Positions 1-7,082 of a DNA stretch of 36,299 bases are shown piece by piece. Every line of letters begins with the position of its first letter. The stretch's first letter is position 1. The stretch comes from Acidobacteriota bacterium (lineage in GTDB: Bacteria; Acidobacteriota; Terriglobia; Bryobacterales; Bryobacteraceae): positions 1 to 36,299 of the forward strand of contig JACQDF010000023.1 in NCBI GenBank assembly GCA_016201205.1, written 5' to 3'. The notes beneath the pieces are model-generated. The model did no database searches. It was not told where the DNA came from and saw nothing but the letters and a program-made list of their open reading frames with translations. The position numbers were made by a program, and so were the translations under genes.

Positions 1-174
1 CTCAACCTGGCGACCATCGGCACGCTGATTCTGTCCGGTTACCTGGGCAAGGTGTTGTATGAAGCAGCCGCCACTCCGCTGACGTACCTGGTGGTCAATT
101 CTCTCAAGCGCGCCGAAGGGGTCGACGTGTACGACACGAGCACAGATTTCAACCCCTTCCACGGCGCTAAGTAA
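1..174 (+). CDS. Queuosine precursor transporter (YhhQ/VUT family), C-terminal part
   Basis: The reading frame is open from the window edge and gives the last 57 residues of an integral membrane transporter. It contains a hydrophobic helix (about residues 3-14) followed by the stretch YEAAATPLTYLVVN and the tail LKRAEGVDVYD...FNPF. That ending is characteristic of the VUT/YhhQ family, which imports queuosine precursors across the inner membrane for tRNA modification. The start and most transmembrane helices lie outside the window. The gene ends in TAA at 172-174, and a toxin-antitoxin remnant begins about 30 bases later. The family call rests on recognising the C-terminal motif; substrate identity is inferred from the family. 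Confidence 0.8.
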   Translation, partial: LNLATIGTLILSGYLGKVLYEAAATPLTYLVVNSLKRAEGVDVYDTSTDFNPFHGAK

Positions 175-203
175 GAAACCGGGGACAGTCGCCTGCGGCC
201 TCA

Positions 204-317
204 CTGGAAGCCCGCCGCCGCGCTGTTGAACGCATACGCGAGTTGCGCAAGGGTGTCCGGCTTCAACGCGAAGGCGTGTCGCTGCGCGAATACGCTCATC
301 TTGGCCACCGCTACTAA
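204..317 (+). pseudogene. Antitoxin C-terminal remnant (Phd/YefM-like)
   Basis: An open stretch with no start codon encodes about 37 residues, LEARRRAVERIRELRKG followed by GVSLREYAHLGHRY. This looks like the toxin-binding C-terminus of a Phd/YefM-type antitoxin, where an arginine-rich helix with a RxLRKG motif precedes a short S-x-R-E-x-x-x-x-G-x-R-Y tail. The DNA-binding N-terminal half is missing: the sequence runs straight into the 3' end of the transporter gene. The stop codon TAA (315-317) overlaps the ATG (317-319) of a PIN-domain remnant, the usual antitoxin-toxin coupling. I read it as the surviving end of an antitoxin whose 5' part was deleted. The exact antitoxin family is uncertain. 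Confidence 0.55.
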
Positions 318-648
318 TGCAGGCTTTCGTACTGGATGTCTCGGCCTGCCTGCCGTGGTGCTGTGAAGACGAGCAGACTCCATTTTCCGACCGTCTGCTC
401 GATAAGCCGTCCGGCGTAAACGTATCCCCTTGGACCGCGCCAACGAATTTCACGAGCAGTTGAAAACTTCCGCGTTCTCATCGACCCACCGCCAACCGTC
501 GCCGACTTGCCCCGCCTCAGCGAACTTGCCTCCCACCACCAGATCACTTCTTACGATGCCGCCTATCTTGATCTCACCCTCGCATCTCGTCAGCGCCCGC
601 CGTGACAGCATCCGGCGCCCAGAGTTGAAATCAACTTGGCACCATTAA
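317..648 (+). pseudogene. PIN-domain (VapC-like) toxin, broken
   Basis: From the ATG at 317 the frame gives QAFVLDVSACLPWCCEDE, a good PIN-domain N-terminus with the first catalytic aspartate (VLD), then runs to a stop near 475. The rest of the domain continues in other frames: RKRIPLDRANEFHEQLK around 416-470, then FRVLIDPPPTVADLPRLSEL and ITSYDAAYLDLTL around 468-590, which contains the late catalytic aspartate of PIN domains (YDAAYLD). The middle of the domain (normally a helix with a conserved glutamate) is missing. At least one internal deletion and two frame changes are needed to explain it. VapC-type PIN toxins are RNases; this copy cannot make an intact one. It overlaps the antitoxin remnant by one base. 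Confidence 0.7.
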
Positions 649-664
649 GAAAGGAAGGGATCTG

Positions 665-933
665 ATGACCATTACCCTCGAACTCCCTCCCGAGCTCGAA
701 GCACGCTTCGTCGCAGAAGCGAAGGCAACGGGTATCCCCGTTGATGAGGTCGTGAAGGCCTACCTCATCTATCACTCGCCAGCCGTTCGCACGCCAAAGC
801 AGCTCACCGCCGAGGAGGTCGATAGAGGGCTCGACGAAGCTGCTGATCTGATCCCGAGGGCATTGCGCCGCTCTCAGACGAGGCGATGAGCCGAGACAGC
901 ATCTACACCCGTGAGGATGACTGGAATTGCTAG
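665..933 (+). pseudogene. VapB-like antitoxin with one frameshift
   Basis: The annotated-looking frame starts at ATG 665 (good spacing from AAGGAAGGGATCTG) and reads MTITLELPPELEARFVAEA, a ribbon-helix-helix-like antitoxin N-terminus. It ends at a TGA near 889. A second frame carries the natural ending, EGIAPLSDEAMSRDSIYTRE and DDWNC, finishing at TAG 931-933. The switch lies around 863-866 (IP|EG), so one base is gained or lost there. The repaired protein would be about 88 residues. The final TAG overlaps the GTG start of a PIN fragment (933), which is typical coupling of antitoxin and toxin. With the frameshift, the toxin-binding tail is lost. Confidence 0.65.
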
Positions 934-1007
934 TGGACGTTCTTGCCGACACCAACATCATCGAGGATTTCACCCGGTATCACTATGGAATGCTGGCGAG
1001 CGCATAA
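933..1007 (+). pseudogene. PIN-domain toxin N-terminal stub
   Basis: From GTG 933 the frame reads VDVLADTNIIEDFTRYHYG and stops at TAA 1005-1007. The first ten residues, with DTNII, are the canonical start of a VapC-like PIN domain and carry the first metal-binding aspartate. After about residue 10 the PIN sequence is gone, and the end runs into the 3' end of the Fic gene on the other strand (stop at 983). I infer that the toxin was cut off by the event that brought the Fic sequence next to it. It is the cognate partner of the antitoxin upstream. Confidence 0.6.
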
Positions 1008-1933
1008 CTTGTGCTGCGCCCCCCTTCCGGATTGCGTACGAGAATGCCGCGTTCGACGAGAGGCAGGATGTCCCGCAGAGCCGTATCCTGGGAGCACTGG
1101 GCGAGCTTCGCGTATTTCGACGTCAGCCTGCCCTCGAAGCCGTCGAGCAACCGGTTCAGCACAAGACGCTGGCGCTTGTTGAGCGGGACACCCTGAATGT
1201 GCTCCCAGAAGCGAGCCTTGGCGAGTACAGCGCTGAGCGTACTCTGTGCACCGTCAATGGCGCGGCCCAGACAGCCGAGGAACCATTCCATCCAAGGAGT
1301 GATGTTCATCGACCCTTTCTGCGTCTGCTCGAGGATGTCATAATAAGCACCGCGGTCCTGCTGGATTTGCGCCGACATGCTGTAGAAGCGTTGCGGGTTG
1401 TTCTCGGAACGTGCCAAAGCCATATCGGCGATGGCGCGCGCAATGCGGCCGTTGCCATCATCAAACGGATGGATGGTCACGAACCAGAGATGGGCCAGCC
1501 CCGCTTTTAGGACCGGATCAATGTCGGCGTTTGCATTAAACCAGTTCAGGAATGCCTTCATTTCCCCGTCCAGGCGTGCCGCAGGAGGAGCCACGAAATG
1601 AATGTGCTACTTCCCGATCGGGCCGGCGCTGTCGTCGCGCCAGGCCCCTACCCTGATCTTGTTCATGCCACTGCGTCCGGTAGGAAACAGTGAAGCCTGC
1701 CACGCAAAGAGCCTTTCGTCGCTGAGCGGTTGGTCATAGTGGCGGTTGGCGTCGAGCATCATTTCAACGACGCCCTCGACACTCAGGTCTGCTGGCTTCA
1801 GGGCGCCGATATCCATGCCAAGGCGGCGGGCGATCGAGGATCGGACCTGTTCCGCGTCTATCGAGTAGTTCGCGAGACGCAGCAGCGGCGCGGTGAACGA
1901 GCCGTTCTGTCCAGTTGTGAGCTCTGTGACCAC
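983..1933 (-). pseudogene. Fic-domain protein with in-frame amber stop and foreign 5' end
   Basis: Two open stretches on the minus strand (1933-1607 and 1606-983) are in the same frame and are separated only by a TAG at 1607-1609. Together they give a Fic protein: AEQVRSSIARRLGMDIGAL and a GRSGMNKIRVGAWRDD strand, then after the stop IHFVAPPAARLDGEMKAFL, the catalytic motif HPFDDGNGRIAR (HxFx[D/E]GNGRxxR) and a winged-helix-like C-terminus. Fic enzymes usually transfer AMP to protein hydroxyls. The normal N-terminus, which carries the inhibitory SxxxEG helix in class II Fic proteins, is absent. Instead residues encoded by about 1963-1859 read like a carboxypeptidase-regulatory repeat (TGTETGDVVTELTTG, GSFTAPLLRLANYSI). 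The gene is therefore a chimera plus a nonsense mutation. The start at 1933 (GTG) is only the first codon of the open frame and not a convincing native start. Confidence 0.75.
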
Positions 1934-2060
1934 GTCGCCGGTTTCCGTGCCGGTGAGCCGGATCTTCGAACGAAAACCGGACTGACCTACTCAACGACAG
2001 ACGGCATCAGCCGAGCGAGATCAGCGCTCGGTGCGCCGATTGTGTGCATAATTCAGGTGT

Positions 2061-2477
2061 ATGTCTCACACTCTTGTGTTGGTTGCTCTTGTCGCCGCGT
2101 CCGCCGTCGCGCAGACGCCAACCTGCTCGAACAAAACCGTTCGGGGGGTCTATACCTTCGCAAACAGCGGTACTGCGATCGTCGATGGAAACCTCTACTT
2201 CTTCGCGGCAGCGGGAAAGCTGACTGCTGACGGAGAAGGAAATCTTGAGGGTAAGGACACCGCCAGCACGAATGGCCGCATCGAACGCCGCAGCTTCACG
2301 GGCACGTACACAGTGAACGAGGACTGTACGGGCTCAGTGCGGATGAGGGTTCAGGGATTTGTGGCCGGCTTCGACGTCGTTGTCGCTGTGGACGGGAAAG
2401 AGCTTCAGTTCATACAGACTGATCCCGGCGTGATCATCTCGGGTACCGCCAAGCGCCAGGACACTCCACCGGCTTAG
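2061..2477 (+). CDS. Secreted protein of unknown function
   Basis: This 138-residue protein starts with a signal peptide (MSHTLVLVALVAASAVAQ, cleavage likely after AVAQ or nearby). The mature part is predicted to be beta-rich and contains two cysteines (CSNKTVRGVY and EDCTGS), which could pair outside the cytoplasm. The pattern GKLTADGEGN, SFTGTYTVNEDCTGS and FIQTDPGVIISGTAK resembles a family of small exported proteins I associate with Acidobacteriota, but I cannot name a function. A CATAAT sequence at 2047-2052, 9 bases from the ATG, could be a -10 element of a nearly leaderless transcript. The gene stands alone between the Fic remnant and the minus-strand pair. Confidence 0.7.
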   Translation: MSHTLVLVALVAASAVAQTPTCSNKTVRGVYTFANSGTAIVDGNLYFFAAAGKLTADGEGNLEGKDTASTNGRIERRSFTGTYTVNEDCTGSVRMRVQGFVAGFDVVVAVDGKELQFIQTDPGVIISGTAKRQDTPPA

Positions 2478-2557
2478 AATCGGGCTACTATAGGAGCCTC
2501 CGACTCCAACTCGCCCGCACAACGGAGCGCGGCGCGGCAGGTCACTCGGTCCGGGCC

Positions 2558-3016
2558 TCAGTTCTTAGGTTCGGGCCCAAGCCGGAACGACGGCCCTACA
2601 AAACGCTGCCGCCGGTCGGCTGACATTACGACAAAACGAAACTCGCCCGGACCAAGGTAAATGTTCGCCCGGCAAGGCCGCGGACACTGGCCGTCGCAGC
2701 TCCACCCGTTCCACGGGACGACGACAAGCGTTTCACCACGGCGAACCAGGCGAGTGGCGCCCGTCTCGCTTTCCGTGCAACTTCCTATCAGTCGCACGTC
2801 AGCTTCAGTCCTGGTCCAGCCATTCTTTTCTCTCTTTTCCACCACGACGCTGCGTTGGAGTTCAATATCCGCACCTTTGTTGACAACCGAGAACGCACCG
2901 GCCTTAGGGAGATTGTTAACAACAACCGATTGCATAGCGTCTCCAGAACACCCGTTCGCGAGGACTGCGACCAGAAAAATGGCCTGGGTCACCGTCTGAC
3001 ATCGAAATTTTCCCAT
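2558..3016 (-). CDS. Putative lipoprotein of unknown function
   Basis: This is a 152-residue protein with a hydrophobic N-terminal segment (AIFLVAVLANGC). The cysteine after ANG could be a lipidation site, though the lipobox is not canonical. Further cysteines (SCTESE, WSCDGQCPRPC) suggest an extracytoplasmic, disulfide-bearing domain. The C-terminal part (GPGEFRFVVMS, FVGPSFRLGP) looks like an immunoglobulin-like or lipocalin-like strand pattern, without a family match I trust. The start is supported by GGGAGG eight bases upstream. Its first codons overlap the last 28 bases of the upstream gene (2989-3807), so the two are probably co-transcribed and coupled. Confidence 0.6.
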   Translation of the reverse strand: MGKFRCQTVTQAIFLVAVLANGCSGDAMQSVVVNNLPKAGAFSVVNKGADIELQRSVVVEKREKNGWTRTEADVRLIGSCTESETGATRLVRRGETLVVVPWNGWSCDGQCPRPCRANIYLGPGEFRFVVMSADRRQRFVGPSFRLGPEPKN

Positions 3017-3807
3017 ACTCGCGCCTCCCGCACGTTTGGACTAGTGAACGCGGCGCTAGCCACTTGGTTACAGTTTTGCGTCTGCACCGAAGTCAGGACG
3101 CCCGCAAACCGCCGGTCTGTCGCCGCCCCGGAAAAAGCCCGGCTTAAATTACCGCCAATACCGGCCGCCACCGGAGTAACGGTCAGCGAGCCGGGTCCGG
3201 GTGGAAAAGCCGTCGGAGAGAAGCGATACTGCCAGTGCATGTTCCAGTAGAGGTGTTTCAGTTGACGGAAGACCCCGCCGGGATCTCGCACCACAAAAAT
3301 CGTGCAGAAGTGAAACTCGAGCTGGACTTCACGGATAAAGTTAGGTTGACTGGTCAGCGAGTTGACGACGGAAATGGGGTACGTTTCGCCTGGGGTGTCC
3401 CGGAAAACTACCGACACCGTGGCAGGAAACGCCGCACTGGTGATACCCGAGCGCAACCCGGCGCTGAGGGAATAGAAAATGTCAGTGACGGGACCGACGG
3501 TGTCACGGCAAGCCTGATTGGGGCGTGCGGGCGCGCGTGCACGTTGATGGAAAACACTGCCGTGATTATTCAGCCTGCCACGGAAATACCCCCAGTTGGT
3601 TTCAATCCACTGAGCCTGTATCCAGCCGATGAACCAGCCGGCTGTGGAATCGCCGGGCGAACCGTTGAACCGTACCTGGCCGGTCGCCTGGATGGTCCGA
3701 GAAGTAAACCGGACGTTGGTAGCGCTTACGGCGGGCGCATTGACGCCAGGGCGCGACGTCACCGCGACCGAAGCCGAACCCGGCACTATGGAGATTGCCA
3801 CGATCAT
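2989..3807 (-). CDS. Conserved-looking protein of unknown function
   Basis: The open frame reaches 3873, but I place the start at ATG 3807 (MIVAISIVPG) because AAAGGAGG precedes it. That spacing is very short, and GTG two codons later would fit better. The product of about 272 residues has no clear signal peptide. It is rich in tryptophan and aromatic residues (GWFIGWIQAQWIETNWGYF), with few cysteines (FHFCTIF, QTQNCNQ). The end EARVWENFDVRR looks like a conserved terminus. Regular hydrophobic strand patterns (TNVRFTSRTIQATGQVRF) suggest a beta-sandwich. I do not recognise the family. It is upstream of, and overlaps, the small lipoprotein gene, so the two may act together. Confidence 0.55.
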   Translation of the reverse strand: MIVAISIVPGSASVAVTSRPGVNAPAVSATNVRFTSRTIQATGQVRFNGSPGDSTAGWFIGWIQAQWIETNWGYFRGRLNNHGSVFHQRARAPARPNQACRDTVGPVTDIFYSLSAGLRSGITSAAFPATVSVVFRDTPGETYPISVVNSLTSQPNFIREVQLEFHFCTIFVVRDPGGVFRQLKHLYWNMHWQYRFSPTAFPPGPGSLTVTPVAAGIGGNLSRAFSGAATDRRFAGVLTSVQTQNCNQVASAAFTSPNVREARVWENFDVRR

Positions 3808-3967
3808 GCCTCCTTTCTCTGACCCTCGATTGGGCGCACGACACCGACCAGGCGCAGATTGGCCTTTAATCACCGATTGTATGACAGTGCGCGCTGCTCT
3901 ATGACGAATGCCCGTGTCATGAACGTGTCATGAAGCCCACGCGCCCTTTATCAGGCGTTATCTTGGG

Positions 3968-4043
<76 letters not shown>

Positions 4044-4163
4044 ACACGTGGTGGCGGGTGATGAACGACCAGATCAGAATAGCACAGCGGCGGCATTGCT
4101 ATGCTGGTCTAGCAGCTCGCGGCCATGAGGGCGCATCACGCAGGCCCAAAAGAGGCTCCCGAC

Positions 4164-5153
4164 ATGATCATCGAACAAACGCCGGTTCACGACGCGCCGT
4201 TTACCGGCAGCGGCGCCTGGCGTGGCAGCGATTTCCGCAGCGCCGCGGATTGGACCTCGGAGCTGTCGCCGGCCATGCTTGCCGAGCTGGACCGTTCGAT
4301 GCGGCGCATTCAGAAGGAGGGGAAGCGCCTTGCCGAGCTGTCGGCCGCCGATTACGACGTTCCCTCATTCGCCAGGGACGGGGAGGCTTTGCGGCTGGAT
4401 CTCGAGTCCGGCCGCGGCTTCGCCGTCCTCCGCGGGCTGCCGGTCGATGAATACACCGAAGAACAAGCCGCGATCCTGTACTACGGCATCGCGACGTTGC
4501 TTGGACAGCCGATTGTGCAAAACCGCAACGGCGACCTTCTGTTCTCCGTGCGCGACGAGGGCTACGATTTTGTGAAGCAATATGGCACGCTTGGGGTGCG
4601 CATCTCGAGGACTGCGTCGGCGATCGATTTCCACACCGATTCCTCGGCGGCCTACGCCGGCAACACGCCGGACATCGTGGGCTTGCTGGCGCTGCGGATG
4701 GCCCGGTCCGGCGGGGTCACCGCCATCGCGAGCGCGCAAACGTTGCACAATACTCTGCTCGAAGAGCGCCCGGAGTATCTCGAGCGCCTCTACCTGCCCT
4801 ACTTGTTCGACCGCCAGGCGGAGTTGAGGCCTGGCGAGCCCGTCACGCTCAACGCGCCGGTTTTTATGTTCCGCGACAACCTCACCATCCGCTATTTCCG
4901 GTTCAATCTGATGAAGGGTCACGAGACCGCCGGTGTGCCGCTCAGCCCGGCTGACACGGATCCGATCGACTATCTGGAGAGCATCTGCCGCCGGCAGGGG
5001 ATCGCGGTCGAGTTCGAAATGCGGCGCGGCGACATCCAATTCGTCAACAATCGCTTCATCCTGCATAGCAGGACGGCCTTCGAGGACTATCCGGAGCCGG
5101 AGCGCCGGCGGCATCTGCTGCGTTTGTGGCTGGCGTATCGGGGGACCGGATGA
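4164..5153 (+). CDS. TauD/TfdA-family Fe(II)/2-oxoglutarate-dependent oxygenase
   Basis: The product is about 329 residues from ATG 4164 (MIIEQTPVHDAP); the longer open frame from 4125 adds residues unlike the family. It belongs to the TauD/TfdA-like group of non-haem iron oxygenases. The iron-binding pair is seen in DFHTDSS (about residue 157), and the distal histidine in NRFILHSRTAFEDYPE (about residue 300). A following arginine (RRRHLLRLWL) is placed to bind 2-oxoglutarate. These enzymes hydroxylate small molecules; the substrate is not evident here. The stop overlaps the start of the M50 protease gene (ATGA at 5150-5153), so the two are translationally coupled, though no biochemical link is obvious. 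Confidence 0.85.
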   Translation: MIIEQTPVHDAPFTGSGAWRGSDFRSAADWTSELSPAMLAELDRSMRRIQKEGKRLAELSAADYDVPSFARDGEALRLDLESGRGFAVLRGLPVDEYTEEQAAILYYGIATLLGQPIVQNRNGDLLFSVRDEGYDFVKQYGTLGVRISRTASAIDFHTDSSAAYAGNTPDIVGLLALRMARSGGVTAIASAQTLHNTLLEERPEYLERLYLPYLFDRQAELRPGEPVTLNAPVFMFRDNLTIRYFRFNLMKGHETAGVPLSPADTDPIDYLESICRRQGIAVEFEMRRGDIQFVNNRFILHSRTAFEDYPEPERRRHLLRLWLAYRGTG

Positions 5154-5764
5154 ACATCGAGCTCGCCATCCTCAACGTTTGCCTGCTGTGCATCCTCACT
5201 GTACCGCATGAATTTGCGCACGCCTGGGTAGCCTCGATGCTGGGCGATGACACGCCCAAACAAGAAGGCCGGCTCACGCTGTATCCGCCGTCGCACATCG
5301 ACCTGCTGGGCACGATCATCCTGCCCGCGATCACCTCGCTCATCGGAGGCGGCTTTCTCGGCTGGGGCCGCCCTGTGAATACGAACCCCGCCCGGCTCCG
5401 CTTCGGTCTCTACGGTCTCGTGATGGTAGCGCTGGCAGGCCCGGCCAGCAATATCCTGCTGGCGGTGCTCTTCGCCGGCGCGGCAGTTTTCAGCGGAGCG
5501 CTCTATGCGCCGTTCAGCGAATTTGCGGGCCGCGCCTCGCAGCTCAGCGTCTACCTGGCGTTGTTCAACCTGCTCCCCGTGCCTCCGCTCGATGGGTCCA
5601 AGCTGCTGCTGATCGCCCGCATTCCTCCCATGATCTATCTCGAGCTGGCGCGCTTCGGCTTCATTCTGCTGCTGGTTGCGTTGACCGCCACCAGCCTCGG
5701 CCTCTACTTGTCCTTAAGCAGTGTGCGGCTCACGGAAATGATCTTCCGCCTGTTCTACTGGTAA
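5150..5764 (+). CDS. M50 (site-2 protease-like) membrane metalloprotease
   Basis: This 204-residue protein starts at the ATG overlapping the previous stop. The first helix carries the zinc-binding HEFAH (about residue 20), and a later helix carries NLLPVPPLDG (about residues 139-149), matching the N-x-x-P-x-x-x-L-D-G motif that supplies the third metal ligand. Several hydrophobic segments (IILPAITSLIGGGFLGW, GLVMVALAGPASNILLAVLF, FILLLVALTATSLGLYLSL) fit the M50 membrane core. It lacks PDZ and CBS domains and is of the short, minimal type. Such proteases cut transmembrane segments of substrates; the target here is unknown. Confidence 0.9.
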   Translation: MNIELAILNVCLLCILTVPHEFAHAWVASMLGDDTPKQEGRLTLYPPSHIDLLGTIILPAITSLIGGGFLGWGRPVNTNPARLRFGLYGLVMVALAGPASNILLAVLFAGAAVFSGALYAPFSEFAGRASQLSVYLALFNLLPVPPLDGSKLLLIARIPPMIYLELARFGFILLLVALTATSLGLYLSLSSVRLTEMIFRLFYW

Positions 5765-5852
5765 ACGGGATGCGCCCGCGGCACATGCGTCCCGATGCGG
5801 GCGGAAAAAACCTAGAGGCCCTGGTGCACAATCACGGTGCGGCCGGCGACGG

Positions 5853-7037
5853 TCAATTCTTCACTCCAGCGATGTCCCCCGATGACAAGGCGTTTCGCTG
5901 ACCCATGACGACGCCGTCCGGAAGGCAAATGGGAAAGATCGTCTGCATCCCCACCGTTGGCCCCACGATCTCGGGTGAACGCGAACGCATTGTGGTGCAT
6001 GATGGAGCCGTGATCGTATTGTCCGGCCAGATGTTGGCCCACACGATCACGACATAGTTGTCGCGGTCTTCGCGGGTATGCTCGTGAAAAAGGCCGGCGG
6101 CGTGGCCGATTTCGTGAATCACGTTGCCGGTGCTGCATCCGCTGCCAATGTCGATGGTCTGGACGCCCCCTCTGCGGCCGACACTGGACTGGCACACGCT
6201 GCTGCCGGCGGCCTGCCTGAATTTCACGTAGTCGGCTTGTCCGTTGCGGAGCGCCAGAATTCCCGGAAGCGTCTGGTTCCAATATTGGATGGCGGCGGTG
6301 ATGCGGGCATCCGTAGCTCCATTCACGACGAGTGAGGCGTCGATCGTGTAGCGAATAACGCCGCTTGGCCAGCGGTACTGCGCCCCGGCGATACCCATGG
6401 CCTCGCGGACGTCGGATTTCGATCCGCCTGGCTCGATCTCATCGGCGGGTCCGACGACGATGTCGCCTTCAACCACTGCCTGGCCGTTGATGATTTCGCA
6501 CTCCCGGCGTTGGCCTCGGAAGAGGCAGGAGCGGCGCTCGCCGCGCGGCGGTTTGCGCTCCACTTCGGTTTCATGGAGCCCCGGAACATCTGCTTGCCGC
6601 AGGGAATGCAGCGTGGCCGCGTCCATGCGGGTGATTCGCTCGAGATGGAAGGGCCAGTTCATGGGCTCACTCGCCTGAAGCTCGATGACGGCTTGAGATC
6701 CGGAGAGGATTCTTGAACGGAACTCGCCGGTGTCCAGCGGCCCAGCCTCTTCGTATGGCCCAAAGGCCGTAGTGACGGCCCCGGAGGAGTCAATTCCGTA
6801 AAGGAACAGGCTTGCGCCAGGAGGAATGCGCAATTGCTCGAAGTGGAAGCGGTACGCGGCTGCGCCGGGGCTTCCCACACGCAGGAGGGCTACCCGGCCG
6901 TTGCGGCCTTGCTGCCACGCCGGCGCCGGGAGCGCACCGAGCAGCAGCACATCGCCTTCTTCTCCATGCGTCATGGGAGAAGGCGGTGCGAAGGCGGGAA
7001 CTGCGCTCGAAAACTGGAAACAAAAAAGCAAACGCAC
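5853..7037 (-). pseudogene. Astacin-like (M12A) metalloprotease with two frame shifts around the Met-turn
   Basis: The 394-residue frame carries the extended astacin zinc signature HEIGHAAGLFHEHTREDRD at about residues 308-326, preceded by a pro-region with a beta-sandwich look (FHFEQLRIPPGASLFLYG). Just after NIWPDN the frame loses the family pattern. The expected Met-turn, YDHGSIMHHNAFAFTRD, is found in another frame between about 6028 and 5972. The original frame resumes with GMQTIFP and GQRNALSSGDIAGV, the usual end of the domain. Two compensating indels would repair it. The assigned GTG start (7037) lies inside a terminator hairpin; the next candidate is ATG 6974, which would remove the signal-like LLFCFQFSSAVPAFA. 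Secreted astacins digest proteins; as written this copy lacks the Met-turn and is probably inactive. Confidence 0.8.
6991..7019 (+). repeat. 29-bp direct repeat, copy A
   Basis: AAGGCGGGAA, four variable bases, then GCTCGAAAACTGGAA. Copy B at 9187-9215 is identical except for the four central bases (25 of 29 match). The two copies have the same orientation and bracket the FG-GAP gene together with its terminator and start. Copy A also encodes part of the signal-like N-terminus of the astacin frame on the minus strand. Confidence 0.7.
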
Positions 7038-7061
7038 CCCGTGGCCTTGGGGTGCGTTTGC
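7028..7061 (-). terminator. Intrinsic terminator of the FG-GAP gene
   Basis: A perfect 13-bp inverted repeat (7028-7040 and 7049-7061, arm GCAAACGCACCCC) encloses an 8-base loop. On the minus strand it is followed by TTTTTTGTTT (7027-7018), and it lies 22 bases after the stop of the FG-GAP gene. It is the strongest terminator in the window. Its 3' arm and T-tract overlap the putative start codon and signal-peptide codons of the astacin-like gene. Confidence 0.93.
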
Positions 7062-7082
7062 CTCTGAACCTTGGCTGCCGGC

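Noticed and set aside
16-160. A riboswitch for queuosine precursor (preQ1) near the transporter
   Set aside because: Such elements lie upstream of the gene, which is outside the window. Only the 3' end is visible here.
2011-2031. Hairpin CCGAGCG-loop-CGCTCGG as a terminator
   Set aside because: It has a perfect seven-base stem but no T-tract on either strand, and no gene end lies close upstream.
5772-5801. Hairpin between the M50 and astacin genes as a terminator
   Set aside because: The CGCCCGC/GCGGGCG stem is followed by A's on the plus strand, and the T-run on the minus strand precedes the stem, so it is wrong for both directions.
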